DNA from: Novosphingobium kaempferiae
GTDB lineage: Bacteria; Pseudomonadota; Alphaproteobacteria; Sphingomonadales; Sphingomonadaceae
Direction of reading: 5' to 3'
Assembly (NCBI RefSeq): GCF_021227995.1
Contig: NZ_CP089301.1
Location: forward strand, 1,178,001 to 1,242,000
Length of the DNA: 64,000 nt
Below the pieces are notes generated by a model. It was not told where the DNA came from and made no database searches. It was given only the letters and a program-made list of their open reading frames with translations. Below, in pieces: positions 44,369 through 51,702 of the stretch. Both the position numbers and the translations under genes were made by a program. The first letter of the stretch is position 1. Every line of letters starts with the position of its first letter.

Positions 44369-45421
44369 TCAATTCGGTGCGATCAGCTCCATCAGTTCGG
44401 CGGGCTTCAGCTCACGGATGAGCTGATCATAGCGGCATTGCCGGCCCGCTTTGTCCGGGCGCCAGCGATGGAAGCGCGTGCCGTGGCGGAAGCGGCCGGC
44501 TGTTATCTGGTCGTAGATCACCTCAACGACCAGATCATGATCAAGTGAGATATAGTCGCCGCTCTTGTCCGGGTTCCAGCGACTTGGGCCTCCCGGCGAC
44601 TTGCCGGTAAAGCCCGGGCCGCCTTCATGCGGCTCGAGGATCGCGCCAAGCGCCTTTCGCTCTGCTGCCGGGAATGCCGAGCTGAACCCGACAAGGTCCA
44701 GCTTTCCGGCTTCATTGAAGAGCCCGAGCAATAACGAGGCGACCTCGCCCTTGGCATTGGTCCGATAGCCACCAACCACGCAGTCCGCAGTGCGCAGCTG
44801 CTTGACCTTTCGCATGGCCCGCTCACCCTGCTGATAGGGTTGATCGAGCGGCTTGGCGATCACCCCGTCGAGCGCCCCGCCGGTCGCGGTCAGCCAGGTC
44901 CTTGCCTGCTCCAGAGATTGCGATGCGGGAGACAGGATCAGGGCGGGGTTCGCGATTGTCTTGTGCAGCGCCTCGAGCGCGGTGCGCCGTTCCGCGAGCG
45001 GCTTGACGCTGAGATCGATCCGGCCGATCCTGAGAGCGTCGAACAGGATCAATTGCGCGGGCGTGTCGCGGGACAGTTTGGCGACACGCGAGGCGGCCGG
45101 GTGAAGCCGAGCCTGCAACGCATCGAACGAAAGACGATCGCCGATCGGAATGACAAGTTCCCCGTCCAGCAGCAGGATCTTTTGGTCCAGCGTGCGAATA
45201 TGCTCGATCACTTCCGGAAAATAGCGACCCAGCGATTTACCCGACTTCGACCAGATCGCGATGTCGTCGCCCTTGCGATCGACGAGGGCGCGAAAGCCAT
45301 CCCACTTCGGCTCATATTGCCATCCCGGTGGCTCCGGCAGCGTTTCGACCAGCAGCGCCTCCATCGGCGCGATTGGAGCGTCGGTCTGATCGGTCGATAG
45401 AGAGGATCGTTTGCCGGCCAT
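44369..45421 (-). CDS. ATP-dependent DNA ligase (LigC-like)
   Basis: 350-residue two-domain ligase with nucleotidyltransferase motif I YEPKWDGFRAL (adenylated Lys), motif III-like FDALRIG, motif IV GALDGVIAKPLD and motif V RKVKQLRTADCVVGG. The OB-fold domain follows. There is no polymerase or phosphoesterase domain. ATG at 45421 is chosen as the start after which the ligase similarity begins. It is the second ligase of this repair set and may act in short-patch or Ku-independent sealing. Confidence 0.88.
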   Translation of the reverse strand: MAGKRSSLSTDQTDAPIAPMEALLVETLPEPPGWQYEPKWDGFRALVDRKGDDIAIWSKSGKSLGRYFPEVIEHIRTLDQKILLLDGELVIPIGDRLSFDALQARLHPAASRVAKLSRDTPAQLILFDALRIGRIDLSVKPLAERRTALEALHKTIANPALILSPASQSLEQARTWLTATGGALDGVIAKPLDQPYQQGERAMRKVKQLRTADCVVGGYRTNAKGEVASLLLGLFNEAGKLDLVGFSSAFPAAERKALGAILEPHEGGPGFTGKSPGGPSRWNPDKSGDYISLDHDLVVEVIYDQITAGRFRHGTRFHRWRPDKAGRQCRYDQLIRELKPAELMELIAPN

Positions 45422-46147
45422 GGGAGGATAACCCTTCCTGGCCCCGGCAGTTTCCCTAGCGGAAGTACCCGCCATTCCGTTGGGCGGACAAGCCACTCAG
45501 CATATGGAGTAGTGCGCGACACGAAGCGGTTGAGGTCGGTGCTCTGTCGGTTTCGCCAAACGTTACCGTAATCGCTTAGGGCTCGATCTAGTCGGGGCAT
45601 ATCCTACCGAACTGAGCAAGCTGTGTCGCTCAAAACTGTGAACGACGTTCCGACCCTGCCTGGACCGTCATTCGAGTTGACCCAGCAGAAATGGGACACA
45701 TGCCCCACTAACTTCCGACGGTTGCTGACCTCCTGTCGCCATTCACCTGTGCTGATCCGAACGTCCGGATTTGATGGAAGCCGCCGATCCAGCGACACTA
45801 AACTGCCGGACAGTAAACGCCGCAGGCATCGCCGTTCGATCGATCACCCTTGCTTCCCCAGACCTGCTCTTTGGGGTAGCGCAACCGTCCCGCTTCTCCA
45901 TCTCCGATGCGCCATCTCGGGAAAACACAATCGGGAACAGGTTTCGAGAAAGCCAAGCCTGCCACCCGGGTGCCTGCACTTGCAGTCACCGGCTGCCCCA
46001 TCACGTTAGTTTTCGGGACGGGCGCCAGCTTGAGAGGCGCTCTTTAATCCCAGGGCAGAGCTTCAGGGCACGCCGAGTGCCTACCAATTGCCCAACTTCG
46101 AAATTAGTTGGCGCTGCCAGTGCGGGTCTATACACCTCTCAACGGAC
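45422..46147. other. 726-nt stretch without a supported gene
   Basis: Open frames here are short, overlap each other on both strands and show no family similarity. No tRNA, repeat or terminator was recognised. It probably holds the promoters of the ligase gene (leftward) and of the two-gene unknown unit (rightward). Confidence 0.4.
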
Positions 46148-47257
46148 ATGGCCGACGATAAAACCTTCAAGCTCCGATACGTCGGCACCCGCTTCAACGG
46201 CGCTCGTATGCCGGTGAACGTCCTGTCCGATCTGCCGGCGTTCCGCGACCTACTCGTTTCGTTCGCACGAGACGAGTATTTGGAACGCCACACGGACCGG
46301 AAGCGCGTCCCCAAGGGCTTCGACGCAAGCCTCACGTTGGACCTGACGCAGATCGAGGACGGCAGCGCCCAACCCAATCTGGTGTGGAGCCGAGACCTAG
46401 CGCAAGAGATGTTGCCGGGTATCGAAGACGAACTCGCCGAGATTGTGGAAGCGTCCTATGCTGACATCGCCCAGCTGTTCGAGGGCGCCGCGGGCGCTGA
46501 TGGATCCCCTGATCTCAGCCCCGACAAGTTGCGAGCACTCGACAAATTCGGTGCTGGCCTGCGTCCGGATGAGCGGATCGAGCTGATACCGGTCACCGGC
46601 GACAATGTCGTCTTTCTCGATTTCGAGCGGCGCAAGCGGCTCATCACTTCAGTCCGCGAGACTTACAATGTTCGTCTGACGGGTGTCGGAACCCTGGTTT
46701 CAAATTCGGTACATGGTCACATCATCATCCGAACAGAAAACGGGGACATCTCCGTCGAAATTGATCCCGAAGAGATCAAGCAGAACTTCGATGGGAGCCT
46801 CGATCAGCCCGTTCAGTATGACATCATGGTCGAAATGGATCGGAATGAACGCATCCGTAACGTCGTCGACGTATTTGATGTTGCGGTTGTCGATGCGAGC
46901 TTGGAGGCCGCTGTGTCGCGCTCCTATGAACGTCTGAATGAACTGTCGCGTATGAAGGCTGGTTGGCTCGACGGCGAAGGGTCGGCGGTTGACGAGGCGG
47001 CCTTGCGGTCGGCGCAACAATTCATCGCGAAACGCGCGATTCTTGCCGGCGCCATGCGCATCTACCCGAACGAGGGAGCAGGGGTGCTCATCGAGCTCGA
47101 GACCGGCGGGTGGGATATGTCGCTCGAGTTCGCGTCCAATGGATCGGTCGAGATCTACGGGATCGAGATCGATGGCGCTGATGAAATGGAGTCGCAGACC
47201 TTCAGCGGTGTCGGGGACGAGCTTCTGGCTGCTTTCGACGGAAAGGTGCGTCACTGA
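46148..47257 (+). CDS. Protein of unknown function, first gene of a two-gene unit
   Basis: 369 residues from ATG 46148; an in-frame extension to 46088 is less likely. The N-terminus, LRYVGTRFNGARMPVNVLSDLPAFRDLLVSFARDEYLERHTDR, is a recurring start of uncharacterised bacterial proteins. The middle is beta-rich (YNVRLTGVGTLVSN, HIIIRTENGDISVEIDPEEIKQ). The C-terminal domain (MRIYPNEGAGVLIELETGGWDMSLEFASNG) looks like a separate small beta domain. No nuclease, ATPase or membrane motif is visible. Its stop shares a base with the next start (TGATG), so the two proteins probably work together. Confidence 0.75.
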   Translation: MADDKTFKLRYVGTRFNGARMPVNVLSDLPAFRDLLVSFARDEYLERHTDRKRVPKGFDASLTLDLTQIEDGSAQPNLVWSRDLAQEMLPGIEDELAEIVEASYADIAQLFEGAAGADGSPDLSPDKLRALDKFGAGLRPDERIELIPVTGDNVVFLDFERRKRLITSVRETYNVRLTGVGTLVSNSVHGHIIIRTENGDISVEIDPEEIKQNFDGSLDQPVQYDIMVEMDRNERIRNVVDVFDVAVVDASLEAAVSRSYERLNELSRMKAGWLDGEGSAVDEAALRSAQQFIAKRAILAGAMRIYPNEGAGVLIELETGGWDMSLEFASNGSVEIYGIEIDGADEMESQTFSGVGDELLAAFDGKVRH

Positions 47258-47703
47258 TGGGAGCGCCATTGACGGACGGAGCTGAGGTGCTTCTTCGCCA
47301 AATTCATCCAGATCTTGTTCAAGACGGCACGCCGGCGAGCAGCGCGTTTCGGCCCAAAGAATCTGATAAAAACAAGCTCAGCGTCGATCGTGGGGCGATG
47401 ACGACGGCGGCGGCTGCGTTCGATCTTTTTACCAGTAACGGCTACACGTCCGCCGCGGTGTACGGCATCAGCGTTGCGGAGTTTGGCGCCTGCGATATTC
47501 CGTGTGAGGAAGATCCGCTACCGGCGGAAGGCGACAAAGCGGCCAATCCGGCGCACGCCCTCGCCAGCTTCGAGAAGTTCGGCGGCAGCAAGCAAAAGAC
47601 GCTCGGCCAACGAATCAAACGGGCAGCCATCGCTCGCGGCATCTTGCATTCGATCGACGCCAGTGCGGACGCCGGCGATGATACAGGCGATCAGCATCCC
47701 TAG
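47257..47703 (+). CDS. Protein of unknown function, second gene of the unit
   Basis: 148 residues. Recurrent features are EVLLRQIHPDLVQDGTPASSAFRP, a LSVDRGAMTTAAAA stretch, YGISVAEF, EEDPLP and NPAHAL. This is a pattern seen in small bacterial proteins without known function. It overlaps the upstream gene by one base. Its partner and the nearby exonuclease and RES/Xre genes suggest a role in a defence or maintenance module of the element; this is inference only. Confidence 0.7.
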   Translation: MGAPLTDGAEVLLRQIHPDLVQDGTPASSAFRPKESDKNKLSVDRGAMTTAAAAFDLFTSNGYTSAAVYGISVAEFGACDIPCEEDPLPAEGDKAANPAHALASFEKFGGSKQKTLGQRIKRAAIARGILHSIDASADAGDDTGDQHP

Positions 47704-47984
47704 AGGTCATGACGTAGGACGAGCACAGAATTACGCTTAGTCGGTCGGAGAACCTAGGCAGGCCCACCGCTGCAGATGCTAGTTATCCGATTGGGCTTGC
47801 TATATATGCGTCAGGAGGGGCACGAGCGGTCACTCCGGTGCTGCCTTTGGGCAACGGCAGTTCCGAAACTCGATCATTTTGGGACACTCGCAAATGGCAG
47901 ATCTCGGCTGAACCCGCCGTTCGGCGAGGCCCCTGCGGACGGCAGGATTATCCCACATTCTGACGCTTACGTTGTCGCCACGGA

Positions 47985-48890
47985 TTAGCGGTGCCGTTCA
48001 CGTGCGCTGATCGGGATGAATGCCGGCTCACCGTAGCCCGCATAGACTTCGCCCATAAGCCAAGTGCGTTCTGGCTCGCTTTCTTCTTCGGAAACGGCTC
48101 TCCACCAGAACCGCATTTCGGCGTTCCAGCGATAGCCACGCGACTTCAGGCGATCCTTGGCGTCAAATGGCGCATCGATGGCATTCACCTGATAGGTCAT
48201 CTTCTGCGAACATGTGACAAGGTGGGAGAGGATCGTTTCACCATCGGGTGCGGCATGGGAAAGAAGGTAGATCAAGGCGAGAATATCATTCTCCGCCCGG
48301 TGGCCCTCGTAGAACCAACCGCATTGCGAAACGAGATGGGCGAGCGCCCGGCCATCGAAGCCCAATTCCAGCCAGTCCAGTTCGGCCATTGAGCACGCCC
48401 AAGGCTGGCCGGCGACTGCCGGGAGCCGGCGGTCGACGAAGGGCCGGTCAAATGCGGCATTGTGTGCGACAATGATGTCGGCCGATGAAAGAATGTCCAC
48501 CGCCGCCGCCTCATCGATCGCTTGTCCCGCTAGGTCGCTATCGGTCAGGCCGGTAAGCTTGGTGATCTTCGGGTCTAGTGGAATGCCAGGATCCTCGCGC
48601 CACACTCGCGGAAGACCCACCTGAATAACACGCCCGCGCCCGTCGAATCGAAACCGCTGGACGGCAAGTTCGATGATGCGATCGACCTCGCGATCTAGCC
48701 CCGTTGTTTCCACATCAATCGCCACACCGATACGGCTGCCCGTCCCAGGATCGGCTTCATGAAAGGCAGCCACCGGGCGGAGCTTTCGCAGCACCTTGAA
48801 GTCAGGATGACCGTTCAATTCCGCGATCATCTTCTCATGGCGCTCAGTCACTGCGACGTTCGTCCGACAAGCTCTTTCCTCACGAAGCAT
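47985..48890 (-). CDS. DnaQ-like 3'-5' exonuclease
   Basis: 301 residues. The DEDD exonuclease core is visible: Exo I AIDVETTGLDREVDRIIEL, Exo II IIVAHNAAFDRPFVDRRL and Exo III-like EGHRAENDILALIYLL (the terminal motif is HRAEND). A C-terminal extension (YQVNAIDAPFDAKDRLKSRG, then WWRAV) is beyond the exonuclease core. It resembles the DnaQ-like exonucleases often encoded with RES/Xre pairs or integrases. ATG at 48890 overlaps the RES gene by 11 nt. Confidence 0.85.
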   Translation of the reverse strand: MLREERACRTNVAVTERHEKMIAELNGHPDFKVLRKLRPVAAFHEADPGTGSRIGVAIDVETTGLDREVDRIIELAVQRFRFDGRGRVIQVGLPRVWREDPGIPLDPKITKLTGLTDSDLAGQAIDEAAAVDILSSADIIVAHNAAFDRPFVDRRLPAVAGQPWACSMAELDWLELGFDGRALAHLVSQCGWFYEGHRAENDILALIYLLSHAAPDGETILSHLVTCSQKMTYQVNAIDAPFDAKDRLKSRGYRWNAEMRFWWRAVSEEESEPERTWLMGEVYAGYGEPAFIPISARERHR

Positions 48891-49596
48891 CGATGACCCG
48901 GAACACAGTGCCCTTGCCGGCGTCCCGGACAAGATCAACTCTCTGGCCGTCCCAGTGGTAATCAAGATGGCGCCCTTGAAGGGGGTGCGAGGCGCAGTCA
49001 GGGTGGAATAGCGCTACGCATTCACCGCCAGGATGCCGGACGCTGGGATAGGCAATTCCATCCGAACCGGCGCTTCGAAGGTTGGTCGCTAGTTGCTGGG
49101 CTGCAGAGTAATCGTTCGGATCCAAGGCAGCACTTGAAGTTTCACCTCGCAAGTCATGGAGATCGGCGCGGATTGCCAGGATGATCTCTCGAAATTGCGA
49201 CGTCCATCCCGCTGGCTCAGAGGTCTTGGCCATGAAGCGTGCGTGATGGTGGATCGTCTCGAACACGGCCGTTTCATAACTGCGTGCGACGTAGAGTACG
49301 CCATAATGCCCGGCCGAGAACCGGCTCGGCCGGTCCGTGCTGACATGGGTGAACGACGCCATGAGATAGGAAGCCCCGGGTCCGCCGACCCTACGCTCGG
49401 GCGGAACAAGGTCGATGTTACCGATCGTTGCCATGATACGCGGGTTTGTCTTCTGCTCGGCCGAGAGAAGAAGAGGCCAATCCGCAGGATCCGCGATGTC
49501 TTCGAAGAGGTCTATCGGAGGAAAGACGCTGCGAATGATCCTGACCGCCCCCGCCCACTCGACCTTGCTGACCGGGGGCATTCCCTCCCTTGTCAC
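48880..49596 (-). CDS. RES-domain toxin (NAD+ phosphorylase/ADP-ribosyltransferase-like)
   Basis: 238 residues with the RES signature order: an Arg in RPSRFS, YVARSYETAVFETIHHH with the Glu, and GIAYPSVRHPGGECVALF with the Ser. RES toxins break down NAD+ and stop growth until neutralised. It is longer than the minimal RES domain because of an N-terminal segment (ILFEDIADPADWPLL-like). The start overlaps the antitoxin stop by 4 nt (ATGA). Confidence 0.9.
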   Translation of the reverse strand: MTREGMPPVSKVEWAGAVRIIRSVFPPIDLFEDIADPADWPLLLSAEQKTNPRIMATIGNIDLVPPERRVGGPGASYLMASFTHVSTDRPSRFSAGHYGVLYVARSYETAVFETIHHHARFMAKTSEPAGWTSQFREIILAIRADLHDLRGETSSAALDPNDYSAAQQLATNLRSAGSDGIAYPSVRHPGGECVALFHPDCASHPLQGRHLDYHWDGQRVDLVRDAGKGTVFRVIDAS

Positions 49597-50006
49597 CAGC
49601 CGCCGCGCTCCGCGTCGAGATAACGCCGAACCCGCATGATATCCGTGAGTTCGCCGCCGAGCATCACCTGCAGCGCGCTGGCTCCGTCAAAGGCGGCGTT
49701 GGTAGCCTTGACCCAGTCATAACCACGCTGAGGTTCCTGAAAGATGATCCTCAGCGCCTTGTGAATTCCCATAAGGTTGGACAGCCGCGCCAGTCCATCA
49801 CGTGAAATACGTCCTGGCCCTTCAGCCTTCCAGCGACGAAAGGTGCGCACCGGCATGTCAGTCAGCACTGCCGCCTGTTCGTCCGTCACGCCCCACCGAG
49901 AAAACAGATTGAGTGCTGCACGGAAGAGCGCACCACCTTCTTCCTGCGTAATCGGCTCTGGCCGGAACGGCGCGGGAGCCGTGTCGATAGTTTGCAGCAG
50001 CGTCAT
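49593..50006 (-). CDS. Xre/MbcA/ParS-type antitoxin
   Basis: 137 residues. The N-terminal region has a helix-turn-helix (AALNLFSRWGVTDEQAAVL, then MPVRTFRRWKAEG) and the C-terminal half has the MbcA/ParS toxin-binding region (GIHKALRIIFQEPQRGYDWVK, then NAAFDGASALQVMLGG). It neutralises the RES toxin encoded immediately downstream and probably represses their operon. GGAGGATCAA before ATG 50006 fixes the start. Together they form a toxin-antitoxin pair of the element. Confidence 0.9.
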   Translation of the reverse strand: MTLLQTIDTAPAPFRPEPITQEEGGALFRAALNLFSRWGVTDEQAAVLTDMPVRTFRRWKAEGPGRISRDGLARLSNLMGIHKALRIIFQEPQRGYDWVKATNAAFDGASALQVMLGGELTDIMRVRRYLDAERGGW

Positions 50007-50081
50007 TTGATCCTCCATATGGCAAGATATGTCTATTTTGATGCCAATTGGCAAGAGGAAGCGAGCGGGTTTCTGGGCGGG

Positions 50082-51296
50082 TCAGGTTCCGAACTTGGGG
50101 CGGATGATCTCGGCGCCATCGCGCAGCTTGCAAAGATAATCGGACCACCATTGCGCCATGCGGACCCGTTCCTCCCAATGCGCCCCTCGATGATAGGCCG
50201 CACGAACGCTGTCCCGCTCCCGGTGTGCAAGCGAGCGCTCGATCGCGTCGGGGTGCCAAAGCCCACTTTCATTGAGCAATGTACTCGCGATGGAACGAAA
50301 GCCGTGGGATGTCATCTCATCCCGTGTGAAGCCGAGGCGGCGCAGTGCGACATTCAATGTGTTTTCGCAGATTGGCTTGAGAAAGGTGGAATTGGCAGGA
50401 AACAGGTAGCTGCCAAGGTTGCCCATCGCCCGCAGTTCTCGAAGCAGTGTGACCACCTGGGTCGAGAGCGGAACGGCGTGCGGCTTGCGCATCTTGGTAC
50501 GTTCGGCGGGCACCCGCCAAACGGCTGCATCAAAATCTATCTCGCCCCACTCCGCCTTGCGCAATTCGCCGGGACGAAGATAGACGTGGGGAGCAAGTTG
50601 CAAGGCGATACGCGTTTCGATCTTGCCTCCATACCCGTCGATCGCTCGTAGGAGTTCCCCGACCTTTGCCGGTTCGAGCAATGCCGCGTGATGCTTCACC
50701 TTCGGTGTAATCAGGGCGCCGCGTAGAATGTCGGCCGGATTGTGCTGGGCGCGAAGGGTAGCCACTGCGTAGCGAAACACGCGGCCGGAGAACGATCTGG
50801 CCCGGATCGCGGATTCAAAGTGCTCCTTGCGTTCAAAGCGCTTGAGGGCGTTGAGGAGTTCGTGCGCTGATATTTCGGCAATGGGGCGATGACCAATGGT
50901 GGGCTGCAGTTCGTCTCGAAACCAGCGCATTTTCTTAAGCGTGGCGGGGGCCTTGCCTTCCCTTTCCATCTTCTCGATGAATTCGTCTGTAACGACACGG
51001 AATGTGGTGCGTGCCGCAGCTTCGGCCTTGATCTTGGCCTGGATCCGAGCCGCCAGAGGGTCAACGCCACCTTCAAGCTGTTCGCGCGCCTCGTCGCGTT
51101 TCTGACGCGCCTCCTTCAGGCCGACATCAGGATAGCGCCCGAGCGCCATCTTCTTCTCGATGCCATGGAACCGGAACTTGACCCGCCAGAGCAAGGACCC
51201 GTTCGGGTTGACGAGGATATAGAGCCCCTTTGCGTCGGCAACCTTGTACGGTTTTTCGCGCGCTTTCAGGGCGTTGATCTGGATCGTGGTCAGCAT
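50082..51296 (-). CDS. int: Tyrosine recombinase integrase (P4-like)
   Basis: 404-residue site-specific recombinase. The N-terminal DUF4102 arm-binding domain reads YKVADAKGLYILVNPNG, then MALGRYPDVGLKEAR. The catalytic residues are Arg241 in LRPGELRKAEW, His331-x-x-Arg334 in SHGFRSIAST, a His near 358 and the nucleophile Tyr368 in AAYHRG. It integrates DNA into a tRNA gene. ATG 51296 is preferred, as the domain starts there. The gene is 163 nt from the 3' end of tRNA-Thr, so this is the integrase end of the element. All catalytic residues are present. Confidence 0.93.
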   Translation of the reverse strand: MLTTIQINALKAREKPYKVADAKGLYILVNPNGSLLWRVKFRFHGIEKKMALGRYPDVGLKEARQKRDEAREQLEGGVDPLAARIQAKIKAEAAARTTFRVVTDEFIEKMEREGKAPATLKKMRWFRDELQPTIGHRPIAEISAHELLNALKRFERKEHFESAIRARSFSGRVFRYAVATLRAQHNPADILRGALITPKVKHHAALLEPAKVGELLRAIDGYGGKIETRIALQLAPHVYLRPGELRKAEWGEIDFDAAVWRVPAERTKMRKPHAVPLSTQVVTLLRELRAMGNLGSYLFPANSTFLKPICENTLNVALRRLGFTRDEMTSHGFRSIASTLLNESGLWHPDAIERSLAHRERDSVRAAYHRGAHWEERVRMAQWWSDYLCKLRDGAEIIRPKFGT

Positions 51297-51459
51297 TGGG
51301 GGCCTCGACTCGATAGTGTCGTAAAGGCCCCCGATTCGGGGCCCCCAATTCACCTGGACGGAGGTGGACAAAGGGGGACGTCACCGGAAAGCCGATGACC
51401 AATTATGCCTGATTTCTGGGGGTTTTTGGAGCGAAAAAACGCTTGACAAGGGGGTGCCC

Positions 51460-51535
51460 TGGTGCCGCTTACGTGACTCGAACACGTGGCCCCATCATTA
51501 CGAATGATGTGCTCTACCAACTGAGCTAAAGCGGC
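51460..51535 (-). tRNA. tRNA-Thr(CGT): tRNA-Thr (anticodon CGT), probable integration target
   Basis: Read on the minus strand: a 7-bp acceptor stem GCCGCTT/AAGCGGC, a D-arm GCTCAGTTGGTAGAGC, anticodon stem CATCA/TGATG around TTCGTAA, a T-arm with GTTCGAGTC, and discriminator A followed by an encoded CCA at 51460-51462. Size is 76 nt. The 3' end points at the integrase gene, so the attachment core probably lies within this end. Confidence 0.95.
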
Positions 51536-51649
51536 ATCCCTTGCGGGCAGGCGCGGCGTTTACATGGGGAAGGCGCGCTGTGCAATCGCCTTTTCGCGGA
51601 TTTTTTCACAACCGCTGCAACGCCCGTTTTTCGTGAGAACACGGGCAAA

Positions 51650-51680
51650 GACGGTGGAGAGTGCCGAACTCTCCACCGTC
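51650..51680 (-). terminator. Terminator of the autotransporter gene
   Basis: Perfect 13-bp inverted repeat GACGGTGGAGAGT/ACTCTCCACCGTC with a 5-nt loop, 22 nt after the autotransporter stop. Leftward it is followed by TTTGCCC. Confidence 0.8.
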
Positions 51681-51702
51681 CCCCCTTGCGACCCGAGAGG
51701 GA

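Larger units (their letters stand above)
26634..51535. mobile_element. ICE-like integrated element at tRNA-Thr (left limit not determined)
   Basis: The stretch contains a coupling protein, a full trb mating-pair set, accessory and repair genes, a toxin-antitoxin pair and a tyrosine integrase. The integrase gene ends the element next to the 3' end of tRNA-Thr, the usual geometry for a tRNA-targeted element. The gene order traG-RHH-trbBCDEJLFGI is that of Tn4371-type ICEs. The left boundary given is only the first gene of the block. No second copy of the tRNA 3' end was seen, so the element may extend further left, even through the catabolic cluster. Confidence 0.6.

Noticed and set aside
48880..50006. 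Reading the RES gene as a stand-alone metabolic NAD enzyme
   Set aside because: The 4-nt overlap with an Xre/MbcA-type gene is the standard toxin-antitoxin arrangement.
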